A program made the position numbers and the translations under genes. A stretch of 64,000 nucleotides of DNA, taken from the NCBI RefSeq assembly GCF_002844535.1, contig NZ_PJNH01000002.1, positions 496,001 to 560,000 on the forward strand, written 5' to 3'. This DNA comes from Halalkalibacillus sediminis (GTDB lineage Bacteria; Bacillota; Bacilli; Bacillales; Alkalibacillaceae). Numbering within the stretch: the first letter of the stretch is position 1; each line of letters starts with the position of its first letter. The notes beneath the pieces are model-generated. The model saw only the letters and a program-made list of their open reading frames with translations. It had not been told where the DNA came from and made no database searches. Of this stretch, positions 36,851-47,747 are shown in pieces.

Positions 36851-36864
36851 TAGGGCTCTTTTTT
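36837..36864 (+). terminator. Terminator of minJ, overlapping its 3' end
   Basis: AAAAGAGC / GCTCTTTT (36837-36844 with 36855-36862) followed by TT. The left arm lies in the last coding bases. Confidence 0.8.
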
Positions 36865-36916
36865 ATGCTTATATCTAATAGAAGTATTTAAAAGCAATGC
36901 ACATATTTAGACTTCT

Positions 36917-37027
36917 CAAGTTCCAAACCTAATCTTTGCAAGATTCGAACCACATTCATGCAAACCCAAACCCTTAGTAATGTAAGTTCCAAACCTAATC
37001 TTTGCAAGCCCTAAACCACATTCATTG
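36917..37027. repeat. Tandem array of five 22-bp units
   Basis: Units begin at 36917, 36939, 36961, 36983 and 37005 (lengths 22, 22, 22, 22, 23). They share a CAAG-NNCC-AAACC frame; units 1 and 4 are nearly identical (AAGTTCCAAACCTAATC), and units 2 and 5 share ACCACATTCAT. The array fills the gap between minJ and uvrB. Sequence differs from the arrays at 7802 and 54583, but the unit length and mosaic of half-units are alike. Confidence 0.8.
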
Positions 37028-37077
37028 CAAAATTCTAGTTAAAAAAATATGCTTAATAGAGAGAAGTTTATCTAAAT

Positions 37078-37091
37078 AGAATACACGTTCG
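37078..37091. promoter_or_regulatory. LexA (DinR) box upstream of uvrBA
   Basis: AGAAT-ACAC-GTTCG matches the Bacillus LexA consensus CGAAC-N4-GTTCG with two mismatches in the left arm. TAGAAT at 37103-37108 is a likely -10 just downstream, so LexA would cover the -35 area. uvrBA is a known SOS operon. Confidence 0.6.
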
Positions 37092-37141
37092 TGTTTTTGT
37101 GATAGAATATATTTAAGTAACTTTAAAATGGAGATGATGTA

Positions 37142-39121
37142 GTGGATCAACGTTTTGAACTTCATTCACAATTCGATCCTCAAGGTGATCAACCGCGAGC
37201 AATCAAAGAAATTGTTGAAGGCATCAAAAATAAACAAACCCACCAGACGTTATTAGGAGCAACAGGTACAGGGAAGACGTTTACAGTCTCGAACGTTGTC
37301 AGTGAAATTAATCGTCCGACCCTTGTCATTGCTCATAACAAAACGTTAGCGGGTCAATTATATAGCGAATTTAAAGAGTTTTTCCCTAATAATGCTGTCG
37401 AGTATTTTGTCAGTTATTATGACTACTACCAACCAGAGGCTTATGTACCCTCTACAGATACTTTTATTGAGAAAGACGCAAGTGTAAACGATGAAATTGA
37501 TAAGCTGAGGCACTCTGCGACTTCGGCGTTGTTCGAAAGGGAAGACGTTCTGATCGTAGCTAGTGTTTCTTGTATATATGGTTTGGGTAATCCGGAAGAA
37601 TATCGAGACCTAGTCCTTTCTTTACGAGTAGGAATGGAAAAGGAACGGAATCAAGTTTTACGTGACTTGGTCGACATTCAGTATGCGAGAAACGATATAG
37701 ATTTTCAACGCGGGACATTCCGTGTACGCGGGGATTCTGTTGAAATCATTCCAGCTTCTAAGGAAGAACATTGTATACGTGTGGAATTTTTCGGAGATGA
37801 AATCGATCGTATCCGTGAGGTCGATGCACTGACTGGAGAAATTGTCGGTGATCGTGAGCACGTAGCAATCTTCCCAGCTTCTCACTTCGTAACTCGTGAA
37901 GAAAAGATGAAAATTGCGATTAAAAATATTGAAAAAGAACTGGAAGAACAATTAGCGAAACTAAAGAGTGAAGATAAATTATTAGAGGCTCAGCGTTTGG
38001 AACAACGCACGAATTACGATCTTGAGATGATGCGTGAAATGGGCTTCTGTTCTGGAATAGAGAACTATTCAAGGCATCTGACGTTACGAGAAGAAGGCGC
38101 TACGCCTTATACGTTATTAGACTATTTTCCAGATGATTCATTGATTGTAGTCGACGAATCACATGTGACTTTACCTCAGGTTCGGGGTATGTATAATGGT
38201 GACCGCGCGAGAAAGATGACGTTAGTGGACCATGGTTTCCGTTTGCCATCGGCTTTGGATAACCGCCCACTGACTTTCGAAGAGTTTGAAAAACATATCG
38301 ACCAGATTCTATATGTAACTGCGACACCTGGACCTTATGAATTGGAGCATACTCCTAAGGTTACAGAGCAAATTATTCGTCCGACAGGTTTACTAGATCC
38401 TGAGATCAGTGTACGACCGATCAAAGGCCAAATAGACGACCTTATTGGAGAGATTAACAAGCGAATTGAATGCGGTGAAAGGACATTGATTACGACATTA
38501 ACTATAAAAATGTCGGAAGATTTGACTGATTACCTGCAAGAAATGGGTATAAAAGTAGCATACCTCCATTCTGAAATTAAAACACTTGAACGTATTCAAA
38601 TCATCCGTGATTTAAGAATAGGTAAATACGATGCATTGGTCGGAATCAACTTATTACGTGAGGGGTTAGATATTCCAGAGGTATCATTAGTAGCAATTCT
38701 GGATGCCGATAAAGAAGGATTCCTTCGCTCTGAGCGTTCGCTGATCCAGACGACTGGACGTGCTGCACGTAACGAAAATGGTCAGGTGATCATGTATGCA
38801 GACAAGATCACCAATTCAATGCAAGTGGCGATCGATGAAACTTACAGACGTCGTGAAAAGCAACAAGCGTATAATGAAGAGCACGGCATTACACCAACAA
38901 CTATCCAAAAAGAAATCCGAGATGTAATCCGAGCGACTGTCGATTCAGATGGTGAAGAGGAACAAGATGTTGCTAAGCAGTACGAAAAACTTTCTAAGCA
39001 GGAGAAAGAAGAGTTGATCGACCAAATGGAAACTGAAATGAAACAAGCAGCTAAAGATCTTGATTTCGAACGAGCGATGGAGCTTCGAGATGTGATTACG
39101 GAGTTAAAAGTGGAAGGATGA
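37142..39121 (+). CDS. uvrB: Excinuclease ABC subunit B
   Basis: A 659-residue UvrB. Walker A 'GATGTGKT' is at 39-46, the damage-probing beta-hairpin contains '[20 protein letters not shown]', Walker B is 'VVDESH', motif VI 'QTTGRAARN', and a C-terminal UVR domain ends the protein ('[18 protein letters not shown]'). UvrB verifies damage handed over by UvrA and recruits UvrC. GTG start behind GGAGATGATG. uvrA begins 6 bases after the stop. Confidence 0.97.
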   Translation: MDQRFELHSQFDPQGDQPRAIKEIVEGIKNKQTHQTLLGATGTGKTFTVSNVVSEINRPTLVIAHNKTLAGQLYSEFKEFFPNNAVEYFVSYYDYYQPEAYVPSTDTFIEKDASVNDEIDKLRHSATSALFEREDVLIVASVSCIYGLGNPEEYRDLVLSLRVGMEKERNQVLRDLVDIQYARNDIDFQRGTFRVRGDSVEIIPASKEEHCIRVEFFGDEIDRIREVDALTGEIVGDREHVAIFPASHFVTREEKMKIAIKNIEKELEEQLAKLKSEDKLLEAQRLEQRTNYDLEMMREMGFCSGIENYSRHLTLREEGATPYTLLDYFPDDSLIVVDESHVTLPQVRGMYNGDRARKMTLVDHGFRLPSALDNRPLTFEEFEKHIDQILYVTATPGPYELEHTPKVTEQIIRPTGLLDPEISVRPIKGQIDDLIGEINKRIECGERTLITTLTIKMSEDLTDYLQEMGIKVAYLHSEIKTLERIQIIRDLRIGKYDALVGINLLREGLDIPEVSLVAILDADKEGFLRSERSLIQTTGRAARNENGQVIMYADKITNSMQVAIDETYRRREKQQAYNEEHGITPTTIQKEIRDVIRATVDSDGEEEQDVAKQYEKLSKQEKEELIDQMETEMKQAAKDLDFERAMELRDVITELKVEG

Positions 39122-39127
39122 ACGTAA

Positions 39128-41998
39128 ATGTCGAGTAAATCGATTACGATACAAGGTGCACGAGCACATAATTTAAAAAGTGTAGACTTAGAAATACCGA
39201 AAAATCAATTAGTGGTCATGACAGGACTTTCTGGCTCAGGGAAGTCCTCTTTGGCTTTCGATACGATATATGCAGAGGGGCAGCGTAGATACGTTGAGTC
39301 CCTATCAGCTTATGCACGTCAATTTTTAGGGCAAATGGATAAGCCAGATGTGGATGCAATTGAAGGGCTATCACCAGCGATTTCTATCGACCAGAAAACA
39401 ACAAGTAAAAACCCACGCTCAACAGTTGGTACTGTAACTGAAATCTATGATTATCTACGCTTATTATTCGCGCGTGTAGGTCGACCAATTTGTCCAATCC
39501 ATGGTGAGGAAATTTCTTCACAGACGATTCAGCAAATGGTCGATCAAATCATGGAATTACCAGAACGAACGAAACTTCAAGTATTAGCGCCAGTCGTTTC
39601 TGGACGAAAAGGCGAGCATGCCAAAATTTTAGAAGATTTGAAGAAAGAAGGTTATGTCAGACTTAGAGTCGATGGTGAGATGCGTGAAATCACGGAAGAG
39701 TTCGACTTGAATAAAAACAAGAAACACTCGATCGAAGTAGTTATCGACCGTATCGTTGTCAAAGACAGTGTCCACTCTCGTTTGACCGATTCCCTTGAGA
39801 CCGCATTGAAGTTATCGAATGGACAGGTAGTCATTGATGTAATTGATGGGGAGGAAATGCTGTTCAATGAAAACCATGCATGCTCGATTTGTGGTTTTAC
39901 CATAGGTGAGCTTGAACCTCGCCTGTTTTCATTCAACAGTCCATTCGGAGCTTGTAAGACATGTGATGGGCTAGGCACGAATTTGGAAGTTGATTTAGAT
40001 TTAGTGATTCCGGATTGGAACTTGTCGTTAAAAAAACATGCGATTGCACCGTGGGAACCGATTTCATCACAATATTACCCGCAATTACTGGAAAGCGTCT
40101 GCAAACATTATGGAATCGATATGAAGAAACCAGTGAAAAATCTCCCGAAAGAGCATATGGATATTATTCTATATGGTAGCGGCAATGAGAAGCTAACCTT
40201 CAAATACGAGAATGATCGCGGGAACACAAGAAAAAATGAAATTTATTTTGAAGGTGTCGTGAATAACGTATCGAGACGTTATCATGAAACTTCTTCAAGC
40301 TTTATCCGTGAGCAGATGGAGAAATACATGGCTCAGTCAGTTTGTCCTACGTGTAACGGCTATCGTCTGACTGAAGAAGCCCTTGCAGTTAAGGTCGGTG
40401 GCATTCATATCGGTGAATCCACCGAAAAATCAGTTTTGAATGGGTTGAACTGGATTCAGTCATTAGAATTGACAGAAAAAGAAGAACAGATCGCAAGGAT
40501 GATTACGAAAGAAATCGGAGACCGTTTGACTTTCTTAGTCAATGTCGGCCTTGAATACCTGACTTTATCTCGTTCCGCGGGTACTTTATCAGGTGGGGAA
40601 GCTCAGCGTATTCGTTTGGCGACTCAAATTGGTTCTGCCCTTACTGGCGTATTGTATGTGTTGGATGAACCATCCATCGGATTACACCAGCGCGATAATG
40701 ACCGTCTGATTCAAACGCTGAAGCGGATGCGTGATTTAGATAACACATTAATTGTAGTCGAGCATGATGAAGACACAATGTTAGCAGCTGACTGGCTAGT
40801 GGACATAGGTCCAGGGGCTGGTTCCCAAGGTGGAGAGATTGTAGCAAGTGGTTCACCTGAAGAAGTGAAACAGCAGAAAGAATCGCTGACAGGACAATAT
40901 CTAAACGGAGATAAATTCATTGCTCTACCAACCGAGCGCCGAAAAATTGATAAGAAGCGTACACTGGATATTAAAAAAGCGGAAGAGCATAACTTGAAGA
41001 AAGTGAATGCCTCTATTCCGTTGGGACTTATGAACGTTATCACAGGCGTCTCTGGTTCTGGAAAAAGTACGCTCATTAATGAAATTTTATATAAGACTCT
41101 ATCGCAAAAATTGCACCGCAGTAAGACTAAACCCGGTAAACACGATACAATAAAGGGAATAGACCATTTAGAAAAAGTCATAGATATTGACCAATCTCCA
41201 ATAGGAAGGACACCTCGATCGAACCCGGCGACGTATACTGGGGTTTTCGATGACATACGAGATGTCTTTGCTTCCACCAGTGAAGCTAAAATGCGCGGTT
41301 ATAAGAAAGGCCGCTTCAGTTTTAATGTAAAAGGTGGACGCTGTGAAGCTTGTCGGGGGGATGGAATTATCAAGATCGAAATGCATTTCTTGCCAGATGT
41401 ATACGTTCCTTGTGAAGTTTGTCATGGTAAGAGGTATAACCGAGAAACTCTTGAGGTTAAATACAAAGGGAAAAATATTGCAGATGTACTCGATATGAGA
41501 ATAGAAGAAGCATTAGATTTCTTCGAAAACATCCCTAAGATCAAACGGAAATTACAAACTGTTTTTGATGTAGGTTTAGGTTATATCAAACTAGGTCAAC
41601 CGGCGACAACTTTATCCGGTGGTGAAGCTCAACGTGTGAAACTAGCTAGTGAGTTACACCGACGTTCGAACGGCAAGTCGTTATATATCTTAGACGAACC
41701 TACTACGGGACTTCATGTAGATGATATTTCGCGCTTGCTAGTCGTCCTTCAACGCTTGGTGGAAAATGGTGACACAGTTTTAATCATCGAACACAATCTA
41801 GACGTCATCAAGACTGCCGATCACATTATCGATCTCGGACCTGAGGGTGGTGAAGGTGGCGGCCAAATCATTGCGACTGGTACACCTGAAAAGGTATCTG
41901 AAATCGAAGAATCTCATACGGGCCGTTACTTGAAACCGATTTTGGAGAGAGATCGTAAACGAATGGAAGAACGAGTGCTAGAAAAATCAACCAACTAA
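39128..41998 (+). CDS. uvrA: Excinuclease ABC subunit A
   Basis: A 956-residue UvrA with two ABC modules: Walker A 'GLSGSGKS' near residue 32 and 'GVSGSGKS' in the second half, two 'LSGGEAQR' signatures, and Walker B '[12 protein letters not shown]' and '[12 protein letters not shown]'. Zinc sites 'CSICGF...CKTCDG' and 'CEACRGDG...CEVCHG' are complete. UvrA scans DNA for bulky lesions and loads UvrB. Co-transcribed with uvrB. Confidence 0.97.
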   Translation: MSSKSITIQGARAHNLKSVDLEIPKNQLVVMTGLSGSGKSSLAFDTIYAEGQRRYVESLSAYARQFLGQMDKPDVDAIEGLSPAISIDQKTTSKNPRSTVGTVTEIYDYLRLLFARVGRPICPIHGEEISSQTIQQMVDQIMELPERTKLQVLAPVVSGRKGEHAKILEDLKKEGYVRLRVDGEMREITEEFDLNKNKKHSIEVVIDRIVVKDSVHSRLTDSLETALKLSNGQVVIDVIDGEEMLFNENHACSICGFTIGELEPRLFSFNSPFGACKTCDGLGTNLEVDLDLVIPDWNLSLKKHAIAPWEPISSQYYPQLLESVCKHYGIDMKKPVKNLPKEHMDIILYGSGNEKLTFKYENDRGNTRKNEIYFEGVVNNVSRRYHETSSSFIREQMEKYMAQSVCPTCNGYRLTEEALAVKVGGIHIGESTEKSVLNGLNWIQSLELTEKEEQIARMITKEIGDRLTFLVNVGLEYLTLSRSAGTLSGGEAQRIRLATQIGSALTGVLYVLDEPSIGLHQRDNDRLIQTLKRMRDLDNTLIVVEHDEDTMLAADWLVDIGPGAGSQGGEIVASGSPEEVKQQKESLTGQYLNGDKFIALPTERRKIDKKRTLDIKKAEEHNLKKVNASIPLGLMNVITGVSGSGKSTLINEILYKTLSQKLHRSKTKPGKHDTIKGIDHLEKVIDIDQSPIGRTPRSNPATYTGVFDDIRDVFASTSEAKMRGYKKGRFSFNVKGGRCEACRGDGIIKIEMHFLPDVYVPCEVCHGKRYNRETLEVKYKGKNIADVLDMRIEEALDFFENIPKIKRKLQTVFDVGLGYIKLGQPATTLSGGEAQRVKLASELHRRSNGKSLYILDEPTTGLHVDDISRLLVVLQRLVENGDTVLIIEHNLDVIKTADHIIDLGPEGGEGGGQIIATGTPEKVSEIEESHTGRYLKPILERDRKRMEERVLEKSTN

Positions 41999-42013
41999 TA
42001 AGGGGGAGATTCG

Positions 42014-42367
42014 ATGAAACCAATAGAAATTGAAAAGTTACAGGCATATATTGATCAGTTTGCCAACGAACCTGTTTATATCCATTTAGAAACTACAAAT
42101 GGTGCATATGCACAACATTTTGATTCAAATGCTTATAACGTAGGGGCTTATATCCGTAATGCTTCGATTACATTTTTACAGGGTAAAGTAGTTGAACAGG
42201 ATCTATCCTATCGAATCGGTCTAAAACACGAAATCGGCTGGATATACGCCGAAGGATTGACAGACTATGAATTTACAGAAGAAGGTCAACTGCTTATTGC
42301 AGGTCATGATCGAGAAGGGCGCCTAATGGTTACATTAGAGATTAGCCGTCAACCATTTGCGTATTAA
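42014..42367 (+). CDS. yojF: YojF-family protein (DUF1806)
   Basis: A 117-residue protein with 'YIHLETTNGAYAQHFDSNAY' and 'GLKHEIGWIYAEGLTDYEF', matching the YojF family. In B. subtilis yojF is likewise directly followed by the bacillithiol deacetylase gene yojG (bshB2). Its function is unknown; the conserved pairing suggests a role in or beside bacillithiol metabolism. AAGGGGGAG ribosome site; bshB2 starts 12 bases after its stop. Confidence 0.85.
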   Translation: MKPIEIEKLQAYIDQFANEPVYIHLETTNGAYAQHFDSNAYNVGAYIRNASITFLQGKVVEQDLSYRIGLKHEIGWIYAEGLTDYEFTEEGQLLIAGHDREGRLMVTLEISRQPFAY

Positions 42368-42379
42368 GGGGGAGATTTG

Positions 42380-43069
42380 ATGAATTATAGTGAACACAAA
42401 CATGTGGTAGTCATATATCCGCACCCAGACGATGAGTCGTTTGGCGTAGCAGGAACAGTTACTAACTTTAGAAAAGCAGGAGTTCCTGTCACTTATTTAT
42501 GCGGGACTCTAGGGGAAATGGGCCGTAACATGGGTAGTCCTTTCTTCGCTAATCGTGAGACATTGCCAGAAATTCGTAAGAAAGAATTGATCGATGCATG
42601 TGAAGTGTTGGATATGAATCTCGAAATGCTAGGGTATCGTGACAAGACGTTAGAATTCGAACCTCGTGAAGAAGTAGCTGAAAATTTAAAGAATTATATT
42701 GAGGATTTAGGTGCTACATTGGTCATTACTTTCTATCCACCTTTTGCCGTGCACCCTGACCATAACGCTCTAGGTGCTGCAGCATTTGAAGCGGTTAGAA
42801 AAATTGATCGAGAAAAAAGACCTGAGTTGTGGGCAAATGCAATTTCAAATGATCGCGAAGAAAAATTAGGCAAGCCAGAGATTGTAATTGATACAGAAGA
42901 AGTTTTCGATATTAAATTGAAAGCACTTAAGTCACACCGGTCTCAAGCTGAAGGAATGCTCAGCAAGATGAATGCTAGCGAGAACTTCATTGGTGAGTAT
43001 GAAAGCGCACTGAAACGTCTACAATACGAAGCTTTTCATCGTGTAGATGTTGATAAGGTAAGTTATTAG
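42380..43069 (+). CDS. bshB2: Bacillithiol biosynthesis deacetylase BshB2
   Basis: A 229-residue LmbE/PIG-L type zinc hydrolase. Zinc ligands are in 'YPHPDDESFGVAGT' and 'PPFAVHPDHNALG'. It removes the acetyl group from GlcNAc-malate in bacillithiol synthesis, or acts on related amides. Start at ATG 42380 behind GGGGGAG. Placed directly after yojF as in B. subtilis; here the pair sits between uvrA and yvlB, a different location from B. subtilis. Confidence 0.92.
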   Translation: MNYSEHKHVVVIYPHPDDESFGVAGTVTNFRKAGVPVTYLCGTLGEMGRNMGSPFFANRETLPEIRKKELIDACEVLDMNLEMLGYRDKTLEFEPREEVAENLKNYIEDLGATLVITFYPPFAVHPDHNALGAAAFEAVRKIDREKRPELWANAISNDREEKLGKPEIVIDTEEVFDIKLKALKSHRSQAEGMLSKMNASENFIGEYESALKRLQYEAFHRVDVDKVSY

Positions 43070-43202
43070 TCCGGTCGATCAGGGTTCCCTCCGTCTGAAG
43101 GATGAGTCATTTCTTAAGATTTTTCGGTCCACTGAATGATTACACTTTGACCGTTTGAGGGTAATATATTAGTGACAAGATAAAAATAGGAGGCCCTATT
43201 CA

Positions 43203-44303
43203 ATGGATGAGAAGAGAAGGCGCATTTTGAAATTGCTCGAAGAAGGTCATGTGACTGCGGAAGAAGCAGATCAATTACTAGAAGCTCTAAATGATGCAAA
43301 CAATAGTGAAAATAATCAATCCAAAGCTGAAACGATTGCTGATAAAGAATCTGAAGCTGAAGATTTTACAAAGAATCTAAAGAAAGACCTTAAGAATCTG
43401 ACAGAAGGGCTTTTCAACATGGTAGATGATACCTTGCAAAAAGTGAAAAGTGGTCCATTCGAATTCAACTTCAAACACACATCTGTCAAAAGGGAATTTC
43501 AATTTGATTCGTCAGACATTACGAACTTGAGCTTGAACTTAGCTAGCAGTAGTATTGAAATTTTTCCATCAGAGAATGATGAGATCAGCATGGACTGTAG
43601 AGGAAAAGTATACAAAGAAACGAATCAAGAAGAGGCTGAAAAGAAATTCGATCAGTCGTTTCAAGTCTCTGTAAACGACCAGACGCTTCATATCGAGCAA
43701 GATAGAAAATATATCATGGTAGAAATTACGCTTTATCTTCCAAAGAAAATTTATCATGATGTATCGATTAAAACGATCAATGGTTCAATCTACTTGCGTA
43801 ATCATCACTTTGAAGCAGCTCGTATTTCTACAGTCAATGGAAGTGTGAAAGCTAATAAATTTAAGTCTGAGGCATTATATGTCGATACGAAACATGGTTC
43901 TGTACGTCTTGATGATGTTCAACTGTCGAAGGCTAAAATTGATACAACAACAGGTGCTGCCTTTATCGACGGTGAAATTGGTCACTTGAAGACGAACGTC
44001 ATTACTGGAAGTATACGTGCTTATGTGAGGAATTCAGACGCAGGAGATGCTGACTTACATGCAACTACTGGATCCATTCAGTTGTATGTACCAGAAGATA
44101 TCAGATTGCATGGTCATGCTTCAACGACAGTAAGTAGTGTAGATATCAACTTGCCTGATGCGAATGTCGATACTGAAAGTGATCAAATCATGAAAAAGTT
44201 CATCCGCTTCAATAAAGGAATCGACAAGGATAGTGAGGAAACAGACTATTTCGACGTAGACCTTTCCACTAAAACAGGTAGTATACGAGTAAGTAATCTT
44301 TAA
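43203..44303 (+). CDS. yvlB: YvlB-like DUF4097 protein
   Basis: A 366-residue protein. The N-terminus 'RRRILKLLEEGHVTAEEADQ' is a short SHOCT-like helical motif; the rest is a repetitive beta-helix-like DUF4097 domain with many 'STVNGSVKA', 'DTKHGSVRL', 'TTTGAAFI' and 'LSTKTGSIRV' strands. B. subtilis YvlB has the same length and layout, and yvlD follows here as there. Those genes belong to the envelope-stress (sigma-W) regulon in B. subtilis; I could not find a convincing sigma-W promoter here. Function not established. Confidence 0.85.
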   Translation: MDEKRRRILKLLEEGHVTAEEADQLLEALNDANNSENNQSKAETIADKESEAEDFTKNLKKDLKNLTEGLFNMVDDTLQKVKSGPFEFNFKHTSVKREFQFDSSDITNLSLNLASSSIEIFPSENDEISMDCRGKVYKETNQEEAEKKFDQSFQVSVNDQTLHIEQDRKYIMVEITLYLPKKIYHDVSIKTINGSIYLRNHHFEAARISTVNGSVKANKFKSEALYVDTKHGSVRLDDVQLSKAKIDTTTGAAFIDGEIGHLKTNVITGSIRAYVRNSDAGDADLHATTGSIQLYVPEDIRLHGHASTTVSSVDINLPDANVDTESDQIMKKFIRFNKGIDKDSEETDYFDVDLSTKTGSIRVSNL

Positions 44304-44348
44304 ATCATTCAATGATAAAGTAGTTATTGAAGAAAGAGGAGTTATTAT

Positions 44349-44705
44349 ATGCTGAAAAATTGGATATTATCGATAATTGTAACAGCTGTCGCTATTCTAG
44401 CAGTAGACCAATTGTTTGATTCATTCATGATTGATGGTTTCGGTGCTGCATTATTAGCTGGGTTTATTCTATCGATTTTGAATGTAATTGTCCGTCCGAT
44501 TCTAGTATTTTTCACACTGCCGATCACGATTCTCTCACTCGGACTATTCTTATTTGTCATTAATGCAATCACTTTAATGATTACACAGTGGATGCTTGGT
44601 GATTCCTTCGTTATTGACGGGTTTGGAGTTGCGATACTAGCAGCAATCATCATAGCAATCCTGAACTTAATCTTGCAGAAATTATTAAAAGAAGTACTAG
44701 ATTAA
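44349..44705 (+). CDS. yvlD: YvlD-family small membrane protein
   Basis: A 118-residue protein with four hydrophobic helices and the family pattern 'ALLAGFILSILNVIVRPILV' and 'TLPITILSLGLFLFVINAIT' (phage holin superfamily IV-like). Probably a membrane protein of the envelope-stress group; function unknown. GAGGAG 9 bases before ATG. Last gene before a strong terminator. Confidence 0.88.
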   Translation: MLKNWILSIIVTAVAILAVDQLFDSFMIDGFGAALLAGFILSILNVIVRPILVFFTLPITILSLGLFLFVINAITLMITQWMLGDSFVIDGFGVAILAAIIIAILNLILQKLLKEVLD

Positions 44706-44715
44706 TTATTCAATG

Positions 44716-44757
44716 CCTGATTTTTTCATTGTTAGCAGATGAAGAAATCAGGTTTTT
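44716..44757 (+). terminator. Intrinsic terminator of yvlB-yvlD
   Basis: CCTGATTTTTTCAT / ATGAAGAAATCAGG (44716-44729 with 44739-44752, one wobble) followed by TTTTTG. Confidence 0.88.
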
Positions 44758-44889
44758 GTATTTACCTTAGCTTATCTTTTCTCAAAAAAAATTGTTAATT
44801 ATTCGAGACATTTGTGAGTTCTGTATTTTTCTATGAAGACTGAAATTATGATATAGTTATGGCAGTATTCTATGTTAGGTGGGAAAGTG

Positions 44890-45825
44890 ATGATAAAAGT
44901 TCGGACTCAGGACCTTCTGGATCGATTCGATTTAGAGTTAGTAGCCGGTAAAGACGGCGTACATAGAGAGATTGTAACGAGCGATATTTCCAGACCTGGA
45001 ATGGAGATGGCTGGTTACTTCAAACATTATCCGAAAGAACGCTTACAGCTGATGGGTCGGACGGAGCTTTCTTTTTTATATGATTTAACGCACAAGGAAA
45101 TCATTGATCGTATGGAGAAGCTCTGTACGGATGTAACACCTGGAATTGTTATAACGAGGGGTATGGAAGTGCCCGAAGCTTTGACAGAAGCAGCTAATCA
45201 TGCGGGTGTTCCTGTTATGAGGTCGCCATATAAGACCACTCGTGTTATCAGTCGACTTACGAACTTTTTAGAGACTGAATTTGCACCATCAACTGCTGTT
45301 CACGGAGTTCTTGTAGATGTTTACGGCGTTGGTGTGCTTATTACTGGTAAGAGTGGTATTGGTAAAAGCGAGACGGCTCTTGAACTTGTAAAAAGAGGCC
45401 ATCGGTTGGTAGCAGATGATAACGTTGAAATTAGACAAGAGGATTATGATACGTTGATAGGTAACCCACCGAATTTAATTGAGCACTTATTAGAAATACG
45501 GGGGCTGGGCATCATCAATGTAATGACCTTGTTCGGCGCTGGTGCTGTTCGGAATTTCAAACGAATCTCGTTAGTCTGTCATTTGGAGCTTTGGGATGCC
45601 GAAAAACAATATGATCGATTAGGATTAGATGAAGACACGATGAAGATCATGGATGTTCATTTGCAGAAGGCTACCATTCCTGTACGCCCAGGTAGAAACT
45701 TGTCTGTCATTATTGAAGTGGCGGCAATGAACTTCAGGTTGAAAAGAATGGGAATCAATACTGCAGAGGAATTTTCTGATCGATTGGATTCAATGATTGA
45801 TGTCGATAAAAATGAAATAGAGTAA
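44890..45825 (+). CDS. hprK: HPr kinase/phosphorylase
   Basis: A 311-residue bifunctional enzyme. It contains Walker A 'GKSGIGKS' and the HprK signature '[18 protein letters not shown]'. It phosphorylates HPr and Crh on Ser46 with ATP when glycolytic intermediates are high and reverses the reaction with phosphate. Its substrate Crh is encoded at 58213 in this window. Start at ATG 44890, 6 bases after AGGTGGG. First gene of hprK-lgt-yvoD-ppaX-yvoF. Confidence 0.97.
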   Translation: MIKVRTQDLLDRFDLELVAGKDGVHREIVTSDISRPGMEMAGYFKHYPKERLQLMGRTELSFLYDLTHKEIIDRMEKLCTDVTPGIVITRGMEVPEALTEAANHAGVPVMRSPYKTTRVISRLTNFLETEFAPSTAVHGVLVDVYGVGVLITGKSGIGKSETALELVKRGHRLVADDNVEIRQEDYDTLIGNPPNLIEHLLEIRGLGIINVMTLFGAGAVRNFKRISLVCHLELWDAEKQYDRLGLDEDTMKIMDVHLQKATIPVRPGRNLSVIIEVAAMNFRLKRMGINTAEEFSDRLDSMIDVDKNEIE

Positions 45826-45837
45826 GGGGAGTTTTAA

Positions 45838-46749
45838 ATGTATTGTTCTCAAGAACCTTATGATCGAGTATTTATAGAACTCGGTCCATTCCCGGTATAC
45901 TGGTACGGTTTTTTAATTATGATGGGTGCAGTAATTGCATTGATTGTTGCTACGAGAGAAGCGAAACGTCTAGGTCTACATAAGGATTTCTTCATTGATT
46001 TACTCGTGTTCGCAATTCCAGCAGCAATCGTAGGTGCCCGGTTATACTATGTGATTTTTGAATTGGACCGTTATGATAGCTTCATGGAAATGATTGATAT
46101 CCGTGAAGGTGGATTAGCGATACATGGCGCGTTAATTGCCTCGGTTGCCGTCGCTTATGTTTATGCAAAATATAAGAAGGTTTCTTTCTGGAAGATTGCC
46201 GACATTGCAGCTCCCAGTCTATTAATCGGTCAAATGCTTGGCCGTTGGGGTAACTTTATGAACCAGGAAGCATACGGTGGACCTGTATCTCAGTCTGCTT
46301 ATGATAATTTTCTTCAGTACATTCCTGACTGGATCATGAATCAAATGTGTGTAGAGGGTGCCATCCATCATCCGACGTTCTTATATGAGTCGCTTTGGAA
46401 CTTGGGTGGATTAATTCTACTTCTAGTGCTTCGTTATAAAGTCAACCCTCGTCGCGGTGTGATTTTCTTAACTTATGTCATCTGGTATTCGTTCGGGAGA
46501 TTCTTTATCGAAGGACTTCGTACAGATAGTTTATATATCGTGGGGGACTTAAGAACAGCTCAGTTAATTTCTGTCCTACTAATCATCGGAGCGATAATCT
46601 TAATAATCTATCGTAAACAAAAAGGTCTTGCGAATGTCTTATACGATGGCAGACCATTAGATGGAAAAGGTATGTCTGATGTTGAAAAGAAGAACAGTCA
46701 ACCAGCTAAAAAGAAAAGCAATAAAAAGAAGAAAAAGAAGAGAAAATAA
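45838..46749 (+). CDS. lgt: Prolipoprotein diacylglyceryl transferase
   Basis: A 303-residue membrane enzyme with about seven TM helices and the Lgt signature 'LGRWGNFMNQEAYGGP'. It transfers diacylglycerol from phosphatidylglycerol to the lipobox Cys of lipoproteins such as the cytochrome at 29966. The C-terminal tail is an extended Lys-rich stretch (about 15 Lys in the last 22 residues). Starts 12 bases after hprK; AAGGGGAG ribosome site. Confidence 0.96.
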   Translation: MYCSQEPYDRVFIELGPFPVYWYGFLIMMGAVIALIVATREAKRLGLHKDFFIDLLVFAIPAAIVGARLYYVIFELDRYDSFMEMIDIREGGLAIHGALIASVAVAYVYAKYKKVSFWKIADIAAPSLLIGQMLGRWGNFMNQEAYGGPVSQSAYDNFLQYIPDWIMNQMCVEGAIHHPTFLYESLWNLGGLILLLVLRYKVNPRRGVIFLTYVIWYSFGRFFIEGLRTDSLYIVGDLRTAQLISVLLIIGAIILIIYRKQKGLANVLYDGRPLDGKGMSDVEKKNSQPAKKKSNKKKKKKRK

Positions 46750-46799
46750 GCATCAGAGGTAACTTCCTTCGTCTGGTGCTACAAGGGGAGTTCATCTCG

Positions 46800-47747
46800 A
46801 TGAAAGCAACACTGAAACGCGGACTGCAGAGCGGGTGGTCGGTAACGTGGGCTCTTGGGAAAATCATTTTTCCAATCACGTTGATCGTCTCGATTTTGCG
46901 TCATACCCCTGTACTACCGATGATCATCGGTTGGCTCGAGCCACTAATGAGGTTCATCGGTTTACCGGGGGAGGCAGCAGTCCCGCTTGTCATAGGTAAT
47001 GTTTTGAATTTATATGCTGGGATCGGAGCGATTGTCAGCTTTGATTTTACGGTAAAAGAAGTATTCATCTTAGCGATGATGCTGTCTTTTTCGCACAACT
47101 TATTCATAGAATCAGCAGTAGCTTCTAAGGTTGGAGTCAACTTCTGGGTCATTCTTTCTGTTCGTGTTGGTTTGGCGTTACTTGCAGCAAGTATGATCAA
47201 CCTCTTCTGGGACGGTGGTCGAGAGATGGCCAGTTATGGGCTGATTTCGAACGATGGTCCTGAGCCTAGTGGATGGATTGATATTACCTTAAGCGCCTTA
47301 CAAACAGCATTTATTGGGGTCGTACAACTTGCACTTATCGTTATTCCGTTGATGGTTGTGATGCAATGGTTACGTGAAAATAAATGGATGGACCGAATGT
47401 CTCGTGGGTTAGTTCCGTTTACGAAGTTTATCGGAGTTAAACCGAATGCATCAATGACGTTGGTTGCTGGATTGACCATCGGACTTGCCTATGGTGCAGG
47501 TTTGATGATCCAAGCTGTGAAAGAAGACGGTGTTTCGAAAAAAGATATGTATCTAGTCCTGATATTCCTAGTGACATGCCACGCGGTCGTAGAGGATACG
47601 CTAGTATTTATTCCTCTAGGGATACCAGTGTGGCCGCTTCTAGTCATTAGGCTGACGACAGCTATTGTTTTAACGATGGTCATAGCGACGGTTTGGAACC
47701 GTGTGGAAAGAGAAAAAGAGTCAAGAAAGGAAGCCATGAATTCATGA
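46800..47747 (+). CDS. yvoD: Nucleoside-recognition (Gate) domain membrane protein YvoD
   Basis: A 315-residue polytopic protein with about eight TM helices and two Gate-type repeats ('AVPLVIGNVLNLYAGIGAIV', 'SMTLVAGLTIGLAYGAGLMI'). The same family occupies this place between lgt and ppaX in B. subtilis. Substrate unknown. Start at the ATG at 46800 behind AAGGGGAG. Its stop overlaps the ppaX start (ATGA). A 9-bp hairpin (46749-46757 with 46772-46780) lies just before it without a U tract. Confidence 0.88.
   Translation: MKATLKRGLQSGWSVTWALGKIIFPITLIVSILRHTPVLPMIIGWLEPLMRFIGLPGEAAVPLVIGNVLNLYAGIGAIVSFDFTVKEVFILAMMLSFSHNLFIESAVASKVGVNFWVILSVRVGLALLAASMINLFWDGGREMASYGLISNDGPEPSGWIDITLSALQTAFIGVVQLALIVIPLMVVMQWLRENKWMDRMSRGLVPFTKFIGVKPNASMTLVAGLTIGLAYGAGLMIQAVKEDGVSKKDMYLVLIFLVTCHAVVEDTLVFIPLGIPVWPLLVIRLTTAIVLTMVIATVWNRVEREKESRKEAMNS

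Noticed and set aside
40711-41277. 188-residue minus-strand frame inside uvrA
   Set aside because: A shadow of a highly conserved gene with no independent start site.
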